From NCBI GenBank assembly GCA_021375695.1, contig JAEPKX010000023.1:1-32147 (forward strand): a stretch of 32,147 nt of DNA, written 5' to 3'. The translations under genes and the position numbers were made by a program. Shown piece after piece: positions 15,505-23,470 of the stretch. Each line of letters starts with the position of its first letter. The stretch's first letter is position 1. The notes beneath the pieces are model-generated. The model saw only the letters and a list, made by a program, of their open reading frames with translations, did not search any database and was not told the DNA's origin. This stretch comes from Candidatus Igneacidithiobacillus taupoensis. Lineage in GTDB: Bacteria > Pseudomonadota > Gammaproteobacteria > Acidithiobacillales > Acidithiobacillaceae.

Positions 15505-15591
15505 GCCGAGGTGGCGGAATTGGTAGACGCGCTAGGTTCAGGTCCTAGTGAGCGAAAGCTTGTGCTGGTTCGAATCCAGTCCTCGGTACCA
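15505..15591 (+). tRNA. tRNA-Leu(CAG)
   Basis: An 87-base class II tRNA. Acceptor arms GCCGAGG and CCTCGGT pair (with a terminal G-T as in E. coli leucine tRNAs), the D arm contains GGTAGAC, and the anticodon stem CTAGG/CCTAG closes the loop TTCAGGT with anticodon CAG. The variable arm is long, the T loop is TTCGAAT, and the CCA end is encoded. It reads CUG. Confidence 0.97.
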
Positions 15592-15725
15592 TCTTCTGAG
15601 ACATACGTTTGGCTTCCATCGGTTTCGCCCCTTGCTTCATGCGGCGTACTATCTCTTAGGCTGAAACATTTGTCCAATGGCCTAGACTTGAACTTCATAG
15701 TAGCAGACGAGCAGCACCGTACATC

Positions 15726-16256
15726 ATGAATCCAGAGATACTGTTGATTTTTACCGTGGGTACCAGTGCCTCTGGTAAATCCAGCTGGGCCCAGCGCATG
15801 CGTGCGCAATATCCGAAGCTTAGGATCGGGATTTTGGAACGTGACCAGCTTCGTCAGGGTATGCTGCAAAAAGAAAGCGGGCAAGTTTTTTCCTGGGCGC
15901 TCTGGAATGCCAAGTGGGAGCCCGCCATTCAAGAACAATGGCAAAAAGCCTTCCAGGAGAATCTCGATGGCGATGCACTCATCATCGCCGACACCCATTT
16001 AGACCCCCAACAGTTGGCGCAAGAAGCCGCCTTCGCCAGGGACCTCGGCATCCGGGAAATGGTTATCCAGTATTTTTCTGTACAACCCCTAGTGGAACTC
16101 ATTCGCCGAGATCAGGATCGGCCTTATCCGGTGGGAGCCGCGATCCTGCGAGAGCAAATTCAACGGCTGCGACCAGAAGAAGAATATTGGATGGCTCTGG
16201 AGAGCGTATTGCTGGAAACAACTTCCGGCACGAACCAGAAAGTCTTGCTATCATAA
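15726..16256 (+). CDS. P-loop ATPase/kinase, polynucleotide-kinase-like (176 aa)
   Basis: A small soluble P-loop protein. The Walker A is GTSASGKSS (residues 12-20), close to the N-terminus as in T4 polynucleotide-kinase-like and AAA_33 proteins. DALIIADTHLD (about 82-92) looks like a beta-strand with a Walker B-like or substrate-contacting acid, and IRRDQDRPYPVG (about 125-136) fits the Arg-rich lid of this group. Members phosphorylate nucleic-acid ends or small hydroxylated substrates; the substrate here cannot be told. ATG 15726 has no clear ribosome site. It is 134 bases after tRNA-Leu with no obvious terminator between, and 32 bases before the HdeD-like gene. Confidence 0.75.
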   Translation: MNPEILLIFTVGTSASGKSSWAQRMRAQYPKLRIGILERDQLRQGMLQKESGQVFSWALWNAKWEPAIQEQWQKAFQENLDGDALIIADTHLDPQQLAQEAAFARDLGIREMVIQYFSVQPLVELIRRDQDRPYPVGAAILREQIQRLRPEEEYWMALESVLLETTSGTNQKVLLS

Positions 16257-16288
16257 ATATATACACTCCCTTATTCTTGAGAGAATGC

Positions 16289-16831
16289 ATGAAGCTTGAA
16301 CCACCAGATATCGCAACCATCCTGCAAACGGAACAAAGAAAACTGGGCAAATTTCTCCGTCCCGTAGCCATTCTTCTGATGATTATTGGTTTTATTGGCC
16401 TCATCAGTCCGGTATTTCTCTCGACGCTGACCATCGGCCTGATTGCTGCCCTCCTGATCCTGGGAGGGGTCTTCTGGCTGGTGCATATTCTCGGAAGCAA
16501 TGATCGGCATTTTGCTGACTGGCTTCGGCCTCTCCTCCTGCTGGGCACTGGAATCATCATTGTCATGAACCCCGCAGCTGGCATTGCCAGTCTGGGATTG
16601 CTCTTTGCACTGTATTTTCTGCTTGATGCCTATCGGAATTTTACGGCACCACAGCTTTCAGGAGGAATCGGCCGCCCCTGGTTTTTCTTTAGCGGCATTG
16701 TCGATATCATCATTGCTTTGCTTTTCCTGATGACCTGGCCCCATGGCTCATTGATCCTGGTGGGAATTGTGGTGGGGGTCAATTTACTTTTTGATGGAAT
16801 TGCCCTGTTGCTCTTATCGCGAATAGCGTAA
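16289..16831 (+). CDS. HdeD-family (DUF308) membrane protein (180 aa)
   Basis: Six hydrophobic segments of about 20 residues in three pairs, with glycine- and proline-rich turns (IGFIGLISPVFLS, GIIIVMNPAAGIASLG, and MTWPHGS near the end), match the DUF308/HdeD repeat pattern. The length is close to the 190-residue E. coli HdeD, an inner-membrane protein linked to acid resistance at high cell density. No biochemical function is established. I chose ATG 16289, with GAGAG about five bases upstream; the frame is open further upstream only as a shadow of the previous gene. It is probably co-transcribed with the P-loop gene. Confidence 0.8.
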   Translation: MKLEPPDIATILQTEQRKLGKFLRPVAILLMIIGFIGLISPVFLSTLTIGLIAALLILGGVFWLVHILGSNDRHFADWLRPLLLLGTGIIIVMNPAAGIASLGLLFALYFLLDAYRNFTAPQLSGGIGRPWFFFSGIVDIIIALLFLMTWPHGSLILVGIVVGVNLLFDGIALLLLSRIA

Positions 16832-16958
16832 AGTAACGGACCCTGGCAATGATCTAATCCGCAAAACCCATGAATGAATTCTCATACCATATGCTCTCAT
16901 TCCTGACCACGGATTACGCATCCGAAAGCTTCCAACCCTCTTAGAGGATTGCAAAGAA

Positions 16959-17435
16959 TTGGTCTCATCCAGCAAATTACTCTGGATCAGCACCCAAACT
17001 GCCAGTCTACTGACGGGAAAGGTAACCAAAACGATTTATCGTTGGGCCGATGATGGGACGATTCAGACAAAACAAGAAGGGGGCAGGCTCCAAATTGATC
17101 TGGAAAGCCTTGGAACACAAATCGAGATTCCCATTGACGACGAGTTACGCCATCAGGTTCGCCTGGCAGAAGAGGGTAGGGCCTCGGCCATGTTGGAGAT
17201 CGGTCTACTCTTTCTCCAGGCGCAGTTACCGGAACTGGCCTTCCGCTGGTTCGAGCAAGCGGCGCGGAAAGGACATCTGGATGCCATGGACTGGCTTTCC
17301 ATCTGCTATGCCGAGGGAATTGGCGTAGCCGTCAATGAACCTCTTGCCCTCCGCTGGTTAGGGGAAGCCGCTTCCCATGGTCATCTCATTGCCAAGGCTA
17401 AAGTGCAGGCCCTTGCAAGCAATCTTCTTGCTTAG
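16959..17435 (+). CDS. Helix-turn-helix plus Sel1-repeat protein (158 aa)
   Basis: The first ~52 residues resemble a MerR/excisionase-type helix-turn-helix: LWISTQTASLLTG as the first helices, VTKTIYRWADDGTI as the recognition region, then GGRLQIDLESL. Residues about 75-146 are two Sel1-like repeats, with AFRWFEQAARKGHLDAM and ALRWLGEAASHGHLIA as the two hallmark blocks. Sel1 repeats mediate protein contacts, so a DNA-binding or binding-like adaptor is a reasonable inference; the pairing is uncommon. The start appears to be TTG 16959 with AGAGGA (16943-16948) upstream; the GAGG lies in a small CCTC-TTA-GAGG hairpin (16937-16947) that may mask it. It converges on ppiD with a nine-base gap. Confidence 0.75.
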   Translation: MVSSSKLLWISTQTASLLTGKVTKTIYRWADDGTIQTKQEGGRLQIDLESLGTQIEIPIDDELRHQVRLAEEGRASAMLEIGLLFLQAQLPELAFRWFEQAARKGHLDAMDWLSICYAEGIGVAVNEPLALRWLGEAASHGHLIAKAKVQALASNLLA

Positions 17436-17444
17436 GAATGCTGA

Positions 17445-18965
17445 TCAGGAACTGGCAGAAACATCCTGGAGAACCTGGCTTTGGATACGGACACGCGCCT
17501 TCTCACGCAGTGCGCTCAGATATGCTGAACGCAGCAGGCGAACCCGTTGCTCTTGCAGTGAAGCCTGGATTTCCTTGGCGACGGCAGGGTTCAGTAGTGC
17601 CGGATTCGGCAGTGTCACCTTTTTGATTCCATACAGATAGCTGCTGGATCCATCGTCGACCACACCGACGGTGACTTTTCCCACGGCTGGTGGTATCGCC
17701 AAAAAGATTGCGTTGAGCAAAGGGGGGGGAAGATCCGTGTGGGAAGCACGGGTCAACTCTGGGTAGCTTTGCAAGGACCCAACTCCAGCTGCCTGCCAAG
17801 GCGCCAGGCTATGCTCCTTTTGGGCGGCCTGCAGTAGTTGCTGCGCTCTCTTGCGCATCAGTACAAGGGCTTTCTGGGCCGTAAGTTTCTCGATTACCTG
17901 GCTGCGCACCTCTGCCAAACTTTGAGAAACGGGCGCTTGATAGTGCAGTAGGTGCACTGCTAAGAGATTCCCATTGGCCAAAGGAAGAGCTGCACTGTTC
18001 TTGCCAGCCAGTACCCCTGGACTAAAGGCCAAAGCGACGGCCTTGGGATCGGCAAAAACTCCCTCCCCAACCTTTCCTTGCTGCAAGATTGGGCTATTCT
18101 GGACTTTCAGGTGATAGTGTCTGGCAACGGACTCCAGATTATTACTGCTAAACAAGAGGTTTTTAAAATTTTCCTTTTGTTCTTCATACTGCTGCTGCGC
18201 GCTCGCTTGCGCACTAGCATGGATACCATCCGATGTGGAAAAAGATTCGGGGCCAAAGACGACATATTGCACCTGCACCTGTGCTCCCTGGCGAAACTCC
18301 TGGCGATGGGTATGGAAGTAATGCTGGATTTCCTGCTCCGTAGGATGCACTTGACTGAGGTACTGCTTGCTATCCAGTTGCAGGATACTGACGTTGCGAT
18401 ACTCTTTCGTCCACTGCCAAACGGTTGTGGCTTCCTGCCTGCCTACCGACGCCATCAGCTGAGGGATGGACTCCAGTTGTTCCATCAACATTTCTTGACG
18501 CAACTGACTCTCAAACTGGGCCGGCGTCAGGTGATTTTGTGCCAGCAAGTCCTGGTAGCGTTGGCGCGAGAATTTTCCATTGCTGGCAAAAACCGACATG
18601 GACAAAATCTTATCCCGCAAAGCACTGTCTGGAACCTGTAATCCCAAGCGCTTCGCCTCATGGCTAATGAGCAAGTCGTCTATCATCCCCTCAAGCACCT
18701 GCTTTCGAAACCCTATATCCTGATTGATCTTAGCCGCTGCAGCTGCACCAAAGATCTGTGCATATTGGGCCTGGGCTTGGCGAAGTCGCTCAAAAAAAAC
18801 ATCGGCTGAGATTTTGCTGCCATCAACCCTAGCAACGTATTGCACCGAACTTCCCGAGCTGAACAAATAATCACTTACCCCCCAAAGGACAAAGGACAAG
18901 GCAATCAGCATCAACACAATTTTGGCCAACCAGGATTGTCCGAGTGATCGAAAGGCGTCGAGCAT
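17445..18965 (-). CDS. ppiD: PpiD-like periplasmic chaperone apparently lacking the parvulin domain (506 aa)
   Basis: PpiD is an inner-membrane-anchored periplasmic chaperone that meets proteins leaving SecYEG. MLDAFRSLGQSW plus the helix at about 14-34 is the family's anchor, and 45-195 is the SurA-like N-terminal chaperone region. The stretch HPTEQEIQHYFHTHRQEF (207-224) normally precedes the parvulin domain. Here it is followed by a ~60-residue linker and then directly by the second lobe (about 265-345), and I see no GGDLGW-like parvulin core. The protein is about 117 residues shorter than E. coli PpiD (623), roughly one parvulin domain. GAGGAG lies four bases before the ATG. Location after hupB and the Val/Asp tRNAs supports the name. 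Confidence 0.88.
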   Translation of the reverse strand: MLDAFRSLGQSWLAKIVLMLIALSFVLWGVSDYLFSSGSSVQYVARVDGSKISADVFFERLRQAQAQYAQIFGAAAAAKINQDIGFRKQVLEGMIDDLLISHEAKRLGLQVPDSALRDKILSMSVFASNGKFSRQRYQDLLAQNHLTPAQFESQLRQEMLMEQLESIPQLMASVGRQEATTVWQWTKEYRNVSILQLDSKQYLSQVHPTEQEIQHYFHTHRQEFRQGAQVQVQYVVFGPESFSTSDGIHASAQASAQQQYEEQKENFKNLLFSSNNLESVARHYHLKVQNSPILQQGKVGEGVFADPKAVALAFSPGVLAGKNSAALPLANGNLLAVHLLHYQAPVSQSLAEVRSQVIEKLTAQKALVLMRKRAQQLLQAAQKEHSLAPWQAAGVGSLQSYPELTRASHTDLPPPLLNAIFLAIPPAVGKVTVGVVDDGSSSYLYGIKKVTLPNPALLNPAVAKEIQASLQEQRVRLLRSAYLSALREKARVRIQSQVLQDVSASS

Positions 18966-19000
18966 CTATCTCCTCGAGAAGCTATCTGTTACCTGGGATC

Positions 19001-19019
19001 ATCCTGGCTTTGCCAGGAT
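19001..19019 (-). repeat. Perfect 8-bp hairpin in the ppiD leader
   Basis: ATCCTGGC (19001-19008) and GCCAGGAT (19012-19019) are perfect inverted arms with a three-base loop, 35 bases before the ppiD start and just after the tRNA-operon terminator. Without a T tract it is not a standard terminator; an RNA stability, processing or operator element is possible. Confidence 0.6.
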
Positions 19020-19027
19020 TACCAATG

Positions 19028-19057
19028 AAAAAGGCGTCCCTGCCTTGGGTACGCCTT
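19028..19057 (-). terminator. Rho-independent terminator of the hupB-tRNA-Val-tRNA-Asp unit
   Basis: On the minus strand AAGGCGT pairs with ACGCCTT, extended by CCC/GGG after a bulged base, and is followed by a T run. It lies six bases past the CCA end of tRNA-Asp. Confidence 0.85.
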
Positions 19058-19063
19058 GGTGTA

Positions 19064-19140
19064 TGGCGGGGTGGACGGGGCTCGAACCCGCGACCTCCGG
19101 CGTGACAGGCCGGCATTCTGACCAACTGAACTACCACCCC
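19064..19140 (-). tRNA. tRNA-Asp(GTC)
   Basis: A 77-base tRNA on the minus strand: acceptor GGGGTGG/CCACCCC, D arm GTTCAGTTGGT, anticodon loop CTGTCAC with anticodon GTC, T loop TTCGAGC and an encoded GCCA end. It lies 10 bases downstream of tRNA-Val in the same transcript. Confidence 0.97.
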
Positions 19141-19150
19141 AAGTGGGCTA

Positions 19151-19226
19151 TGGTGGGCGATGAGGGGCTCGAACCCCCGACATTCGGCGTGTAAAGCCGA
19201 CGCTCTACCAACTGAGCTAACCGCCC
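19151..19226 (-). tRNA. tRNA-Val(TAC)
   Basis: A 76-base tRNA on the minus strand: acceptor GGGCGGT with its 3' partner, D arm AGCTCAGTTGGTAGAGC, anticodon loop TTTACAC with anticodon TAC, T loop TTCGAGC and an encoded CCA end. Only 10 bases separate it from the hupB stop codon, so it has no promoter of its own outside hupB. Confidence 0.97.
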
Positions 19227-19236
19227 AACAATCTTT

Positions 19237-19509
19237 TTATTTTACTGCATCCCGAAGGGCTTTTCCAGCCTTGAATTTAGGAGTGCGACTGGCAGCAATC
19301 ATGATTTCTTTACCCGTAGCAGGGTTCCGACCCTTGCGGGCCTCACGTTCAGCAACAACAAAGGAACCAAAGCCAACCAATGTGACCTGATCGCCAGCTT
19401 TCAAAGCCTCGGTAACTACTTTGATGGTAGCATCCAAGGTGCGAGCAGCAGCAGCCCGTGAGACTTCTGCTTCTTCTGCAATCTTTTCGATCAATTCTGA
19501 TTTATTCAT
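19237..19509 (-). CDS. hupB: DNA-binding protein HU
   Basis: HU is a dimeric nucleoid protein that bends and wraps DNA with little sequence preference. The 90 residues match the family throughout: [21 protein letters not shown], the GFGSF hinge, the DNA-intercalating arm with RNPATGKEI, and the closing [14 protein letters not shown] strong promoter and a ~57-base leader lie upstream, after the lon terminator. AGGAG precedes the ATG. Downstream, tRNA-Val and tRNA-Asp follow almost at once. Position after lon is the usual proteobacterial arrangement and favours the hupB name over ihf genes. Confidence 0.97.
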   Translation of the reverse strand: MNKSELIEKIAEEAEVSRAAAARTLDATIKVVTEALKAGDQVTLVGFGSFVVAEREARKGRNPATGKEIMIAASRTPKFKAGKALRDAVK

Positions 19510-19572
19510 GGTTCCTTTTCTCCTAAGTTATGAAGACTACCGAGCGCACACACTGACAGATTTGCATGGGTT

Positions 19573-19601
19573 TTATAACAGGGGGAAAAAAGTACTGTCA
19601 A
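19573..19601 (-). promoter_or_regulatory. Strong sigma-70 promoter of hupB
   Basis: On the minus strand a perfect TTGACA (19601-19596) is followed by a 17-base spacer and TTATAA (19578-19573). Initiation would fall near 19566, giving a leader of about 57 bases. It lies immediately after the lon terminator. Confidence 0.85.
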
Positions 19602-19615
19602 GGCACTTTTTTTGC

Positions 19616-19648
19616 AAAAAAAGACCCCAATTGAAATTTCGGGGTCTT
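19616..19648 (-). terminator. Rho-independent terminator after lon
   Basis: AAGACCCC and GGGGTCTT form a perfect 8-bp stem around a 12-base A/T-rich loop, followed by a run of T on the minus strand. It starts eight bases past the lon stop codon. Confidence 0.92.
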
Positions 19649-19656
19649 GTTGATTT

Positions 19657-22086
19657 TTAGTGTGCAGCGCCGCGCTGATCAACCCCTTCTGCAACAGGAG
19701 TTGCCGGAGCGCTGGCACCTTCTCCAACCGGGACCGGCTTAGGTAACGATTCCAAGGCTATATCAAAGACTTGTTCGATCCACCGTACCGGCTTGATGGT
19801 CAGGGCATCCCGTACGTTCTTAGGGATATCCTGGAGGTCTTTCTCATTCTCGGCGGGGATTAGCACCGTACTGATTCCTCCACGGTGGGCGGCAAGCAGT
19901 TTTTCCTTGAGTCCACCAATGGGCAATACCTCGCCGCGCAGGGTAATCTCCCCCGTCATGGCCACACTTGCGTGCACCGGGATCCCGGTCAGGGCGGAAA
20001 CCAGCGCAGTGACCATACCGATACCAGCGCTCGGTCCATCCTTGGGAGTTGCTCCCTCGGGAACGTGGATATGCACATCCTTGGTCTGATAAAAGTCAGC
20101 TGGTATACCAAGAACACTGGCCCGGGCGCGAACCACACTCATGGCTGCCTGGATGGATTCCTGCATTACATCGCCCAATTTACCGGTGATCAACAGCTTG
20201 CCCCGACCAGGCACCACCACTGCCTCGATACTGAGGAGTTCTCCACCCACCTCCGTCCAGGCCAGGCCCGTAACTTCACCAACACGGTTTTCTTTTTCCG
20301 CCTTACCAAAGTCAAAACGTCGGACACCCAGGTACTTCTCGAGATTTCGATCAGAGATCTGTACCCTTTTACGATTCTTGTCCAGCAACAGCTCCTTCAC
20401 CGTCTTTCGACACAGTCTGGCCAATTCCCGCTCCAGATTGCGCACCCCGGCCTCCCGGGTGTAGTAGCGGATAATGTCGCGAATCACGGTCTGGGAAATG
20501 GACAATTCTTCCTTATGCAAGCCCGCTTTTTCCATTTGCTTGGGCAAAAGATACTGGGTAGCAATATGGATCTTTTCGTCTTCGGTGTACCCGGAAATAC
20601 GAATAACCTCCATACGATCCATCAGCGGTGCCGGGATATTGAGGGTATTGGCCGTGGTTACGAACATCACCTCGGAGAGATTGAAATCCACTTCCAGGTA
20701 ATGGTCATTGAACGTACTGTTTTGCTCAGGATCCAAAACCTCCAGCAGTGCTGAGGCAGGATCCCCACGAAAATCCATGGCCATCTTGTCCACTTCGTCC
20801 AGCAACATCAGTGGATTTCGAGTTCCCACCTTGGACAGGCTTTGCACAATCTTACCTGGCAGAGCACCTATGTACGTCCGCCGGTGGCCCCTGATTTCGG
20901 CCTCGTCGCGTACCCCACCGAGAGACATGCGGACAAACTTACGCCCGGTGGCCTGGGCAATGGAGCGTCCGAGACTCGTTTTACCCACCCCGGGGGGCCC
21001 TACCAGACAGAGAATCGGGCCATGACTATTCCCCACCCGCTGCTGCACGGCCAGGTATTCGAGAATCCGTTCCTTGACATCTTCCAGGCCATAATGATCG
21101 GCATCGAGTATTTCCTTGGCACGGGTCAGATCCTGGGTAATCTTGCTTCGTTTTTTCCATGGGACAGATACCAGCCAGTCGATGTAATTACGCACCACCG
21201 TTGCTTCTGCCGACATGGGACTCATCATCCGCAATTTCTTCAGTTCCGCTTCGGCCTTGGCGCGAACATCCTTGGGCATCCCTGCCTTCTGGATCTTGCG
21301 GGCCAGCTCGTCGGCCTCATTGCCACCCTCTTCCGCAAGATCTCCCAGCTCCTTTTGAATGGCTTTCATCTGCTCATTCAGATAGTACTCGCGCTGGCTT
21401 TTCTCCATTTGCCGCTTGACCCGACCACGAATCCGCTTCTCCACCTGGAGCAGATCAATTTCCGACTCCATCAACCCAAGCAGATGTTCCAAGCGGGCAC
21501 GGGTGTCGGCCTTTTCCAGAATCTCCTGCTTTTCCTCCAACTTCAGATTGAGGTGGGCAGCAACGGTATCGGCCAGGCGGGCAGGATCATCAATACTTGC
21601 GATGGTCGCCAAAATCTCTGGCGGAATTTTTTTGTTGAGTTTGACGTATGCCTCAAATTGCGCGCTGACGGAGCGTACGAGTGCCTCCAGCTCCCGATCG
21701 CTACCCACCCCTGACCGAACGATATTGATCTGGGCATGGAGGGCCTCATTCCCTGGCAAAAACGCCTGAATTTTGGCTCGATCGGTACCTTCTACCAATA
21801 CCTTTACCGTGCCATCGGGCAGCTTGAGAAGTTGCAAGATAGTAGCCAAGGTACCCATCCGGTAGATCCGACTGGGCTCTGGATCATCGTCGGCAGCATT
21901 ACGCTGGGCTACCAAGAGAATTTGCTTGTTTCCGGCCATGGCATCTTCTAGGGCAAGGATGGACTTGCGCCGCCCTACAAAGAGAGGGATCACCATAAAC
22001 GGAAAAACGACCACATCCCGCAAGGGCAGGACAGGTACAATAAGAGCATCATCACTTACCATAGAATCTTTATCCAATTCAGCCAC
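19657..22086 (-). CDS. lon: ATP-dependent Lon protease (La)
   Basis: Lon is a hexameric cytoplasmic AAA+ serine protease that removes misfolded and selected regulatory proteins. The N-terminal substrate-binding domain (about 13-210, [12 protein letters not shown]) and coiled region are followed by the AAA+ module with Walker A GPPGVGKT (363-370) and LLDEVDKM (428-435). The protease domain has S686 in PKDGPSAG and K729, the Ser-Lys dyad. At 809 aa length is normal. The start is GTG 22086 with GGAG six bases upstream. A sigma-32 promoter lies just before, so heat-shock control is expected in addition to any read-through from clpX 92 bases upstream. The C-terminus ends in an Ala/Pro/Gly-rich tail. 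Confidence 0.98.
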   Translation of the reverse strand: MAELDKDSMVSDDALIVPVLPLRDVVVFPFMVIPLFVGRRKSILALEDAMAGNKQILLVAQRNAADDDPEPSRIYRMGTLATILQLLKLPDGTVKVLVEGTDRAKIQAFLPGNEALHAQINIVRSGVGSDRELEALVRSVSAQFEAYVKLNKKIPPEILATIASIDDPARLADTVAAHLNLKLEEKQEILEKADTRARLEHLLGLMESEIDLLQVEKRIRGRVKRQMEKSQREYYLNEQMKAIQKELGDLAEEGGNEADELARKIQKAGMPKDVRAKAEAELKKLRMMSPMSAEATVVRNYIDWLVSVPWKKRSKITQDLTRAKEILDADHYGLEDVKERILEYLAVQQRVGNSHGPILCLVGPPGVGKTSLGRSIAQATGRKFVRMSLGGVRDEAEIRGHRRTYIGALPGKIVQSLSKVGTRNPLMLLDEVDKMAMDFRGDPASALLEVLDPEQNSTFNDHYLEVDFNLSEVMFVTTANTLNIPAPLMDRMEVIRISGYTEDEKIHIATQYLLPKQMEKAGLHKEELSISQTVIRDIIRYYTREAGVRNLERELARLCRKTVKELLLDKNRKRVQISDRNLEKYLGVRRFDFGKAEKENRVGEVTGLAWTEVGGELLSIEAVVVPGRGKLLITGKLGDVMQESIQAAMSVVRARASVLGIPADFYQTKDVHIHVPEGATPKDGPSAGIGMVTALVSALTGIPVHASVAMTGEITLRGEVLPIGGLKEKLLAAHRGGISTVLIPAENEKDLQDIPKNVRDALTIKPVRWIEQVFDIALESLPKPVPVGEGASAPATPVAEGVDQRGAAH

Positions 22087-22130
22087 GTTTCACTCCGCGG
22101 GATAAGACGGGAAATCTTCCCAAAATATGG

Positions 22131-22160
22131 AAATGGGGATCGATACCGCGTTTTTCAATG
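22131..22160 (-). promoter_or_regulatory. lon: Sigma-32 heat-shock promoter of lon
   Basis: On the minus strand CATTGAAA (22160-22153), a 14-base spacer and CCCCATTT (22138-22131) match the RpoH consensus CTTGAAA-N13-15-CCCCATNT, with a perfect -10. A short palindrome GGGAA-ATC-TTCCC (22109-22121) lies just after the expected start site. The lon GTG is about 45 bases downstream of the -10. Confidence 0.85.
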
Positions 22161-22178
22161 GTACCGGATTATCCAGCT

Positions 22179-23450
22179 TCAGGCGGGATGGGAGACATCT
22201 GCCTTCGTAGCTTCATCATAAACCAGCAGGGGTTTGCCCTTGTTTTCCACCACACTGGAATCAATCACCACCTTCTGGATTCCGGTCATGGAGGGCAATT
22301 CATACATGGTATCCAAGAGGATCTGCTCCAGAATAGAGCGCAGCCCACGGGCACCGGTCTTTCGCGCCAGCGCCTTCTTGGCGATGGCCCGTAGTGCCTC
22401 GGGACGTATTTCGAGCTGCACGCCCTCCAAGGCGAAGAGCTTTTGATATTGCTTGACCAAGGCATTTTTGGGCTCGGTCAAAATGGCAACCAAAGCATCT
22501 TCATCCAGCTCTTCCAAGAGCGCCACAATGGGCAATCGGCCCACAAACTCTGGAATCAAACCATACCGTACCAAGTCTTCGGGTTCGAGATTTTCCATCA
22601 TGGTCGCCATCGGATCTTCTTTCGCCTTTTTGATCTGGGCACCAAAGCCGATCCCACCTTTTTCCACCCGACTCGCTACGGATTTCTCCAATCCCGCAAA
22701 GGCACCACCACAGATGAAGAGGATATTACGGGTATCCACCTGCAAAAATTCTTGTTGTGGATGCTTGCGCCCACCTTGCGGCGGAACCGAAGCCACGGTT
22801 CCTTCGATGAGCTTGAGCAAGGCCTGCTGCACACCCTCGCCGGAGACATCCCGGGTAATGGAAGGGTTTTCGGACTTGCGGGAGATCTTGTCGATCTCAT
22901 CAATGTAGACAATGCCCGTTTGCGCCTTTTCCACGTCGTAGTCGCATTTCTGCAAGAGCTTTTGAATGATATTCTCCACATCCTCACCCACGTAGCCTGC
23001 CTCGGTAAGGGTGGTAGCATCGGCCATGGCAAAGGGTACGTTCAACAGCCGCGCCAGGGTCTGGGCCAGCAGGGTCTTGCCCGATCCCGTAGGACCAATG
23101 AGGAGAATGTTGCTCTTGTCCAGTTCTACATCTGCACCAGAGCCACCGTGCTCCAAGCGTTTGTAATGATTGTAGACAGCAACCGAAAGGACTTTCTTGG
23201 CAAGATCCTGACCAATCACATAGTCGTCCAGCGTCTTCCGGATCTCCATGGGCGTGGGCAATTTCTGTCCTTGCCCCGCTTTGTTTTCCTCGACTCCTTC
23301 ATCCTTAACAATATCATTGCAAAGCTCAATACATTCATCACAGATGAAGACGTTGGGGCCGGCAATGAGTTTGCGCACCTCATGCTGGGTTTTGCCACAA
23401 AAGGAACAACAAAGGTTCTTTTCACCACTGCCATCATTTTTTCCAGACAT
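22179..23450 (-). CDS. clpX: ClpX ATPase subunit of ClpXP
   Basis: ClpX is the AAA+ unfoldase that recognises substrates, such as ssrA-tagged proteins, and feeds them to ClpP. The N-terminal zinc-binding domain has C15/C18 and C37/C40. The AAA+ module has Walker A GPTGSGKT (119-126), Walker [11 protein letters not shown], and the [13 protein letters not shown] segment. At 423 aa it matches E. coli (424). GGAG lies seven bases before the ATG. It starts 20 bases after clpP, so the two are one transcript. Confidence 0.98.
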   Translation of the reverse strand: MSGKNDGSGEKNLCCSFCGKTQHEVRKLIAGPNVFICDECIELCNDIVKDEGVEENKAGQGQKLPTPMEIRKTLDDYVIGQDLAKKVLSVAVYNHYKRLEHGGSGADVELDKSNILLIGPTGSGKTLLAQTLARLLNVPFAMADATTLTEAGYVGEDVENIIQKLLQKCDYDVEKAQTGIVYIDEIDKISRKSENPSITRDVSGEGVQQALLKLIEGTVASVPPQGGRKHPQQEFLQVDTRNILFICGGAFAGLEKSVASRVEKGGIGFGAQIKKAKEDPMATMMENLEPEDLVRYGLIPEFVGRLPIVALLEELDEDALVAILTEPKNALVKQYQKLFALEGVQLEIRPEALRAIAKKALARKTGARGLRSILEQILLDTMYELPSMTGIQKVVIDSSVVENKGKPLLVYDEATKADVSHPA

Positions 23451-23470
23451 TGCTACACTCCTGCCTGCTT

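Noticed and set aside
15914-16288. N-terminal extension of the HdeD-like frame
   Set aside because: It lies in another frame of the P-loop gene and is Arg-rich; the membrane protein clearly begins at 16289.
19885-21714. Long open frames on the plus strand opposite lon (also opposite clpX, rpsA and aroA)
   Set aside because: They lack family features and ribosome sites and lie entirely opposite strongly conserved genes.
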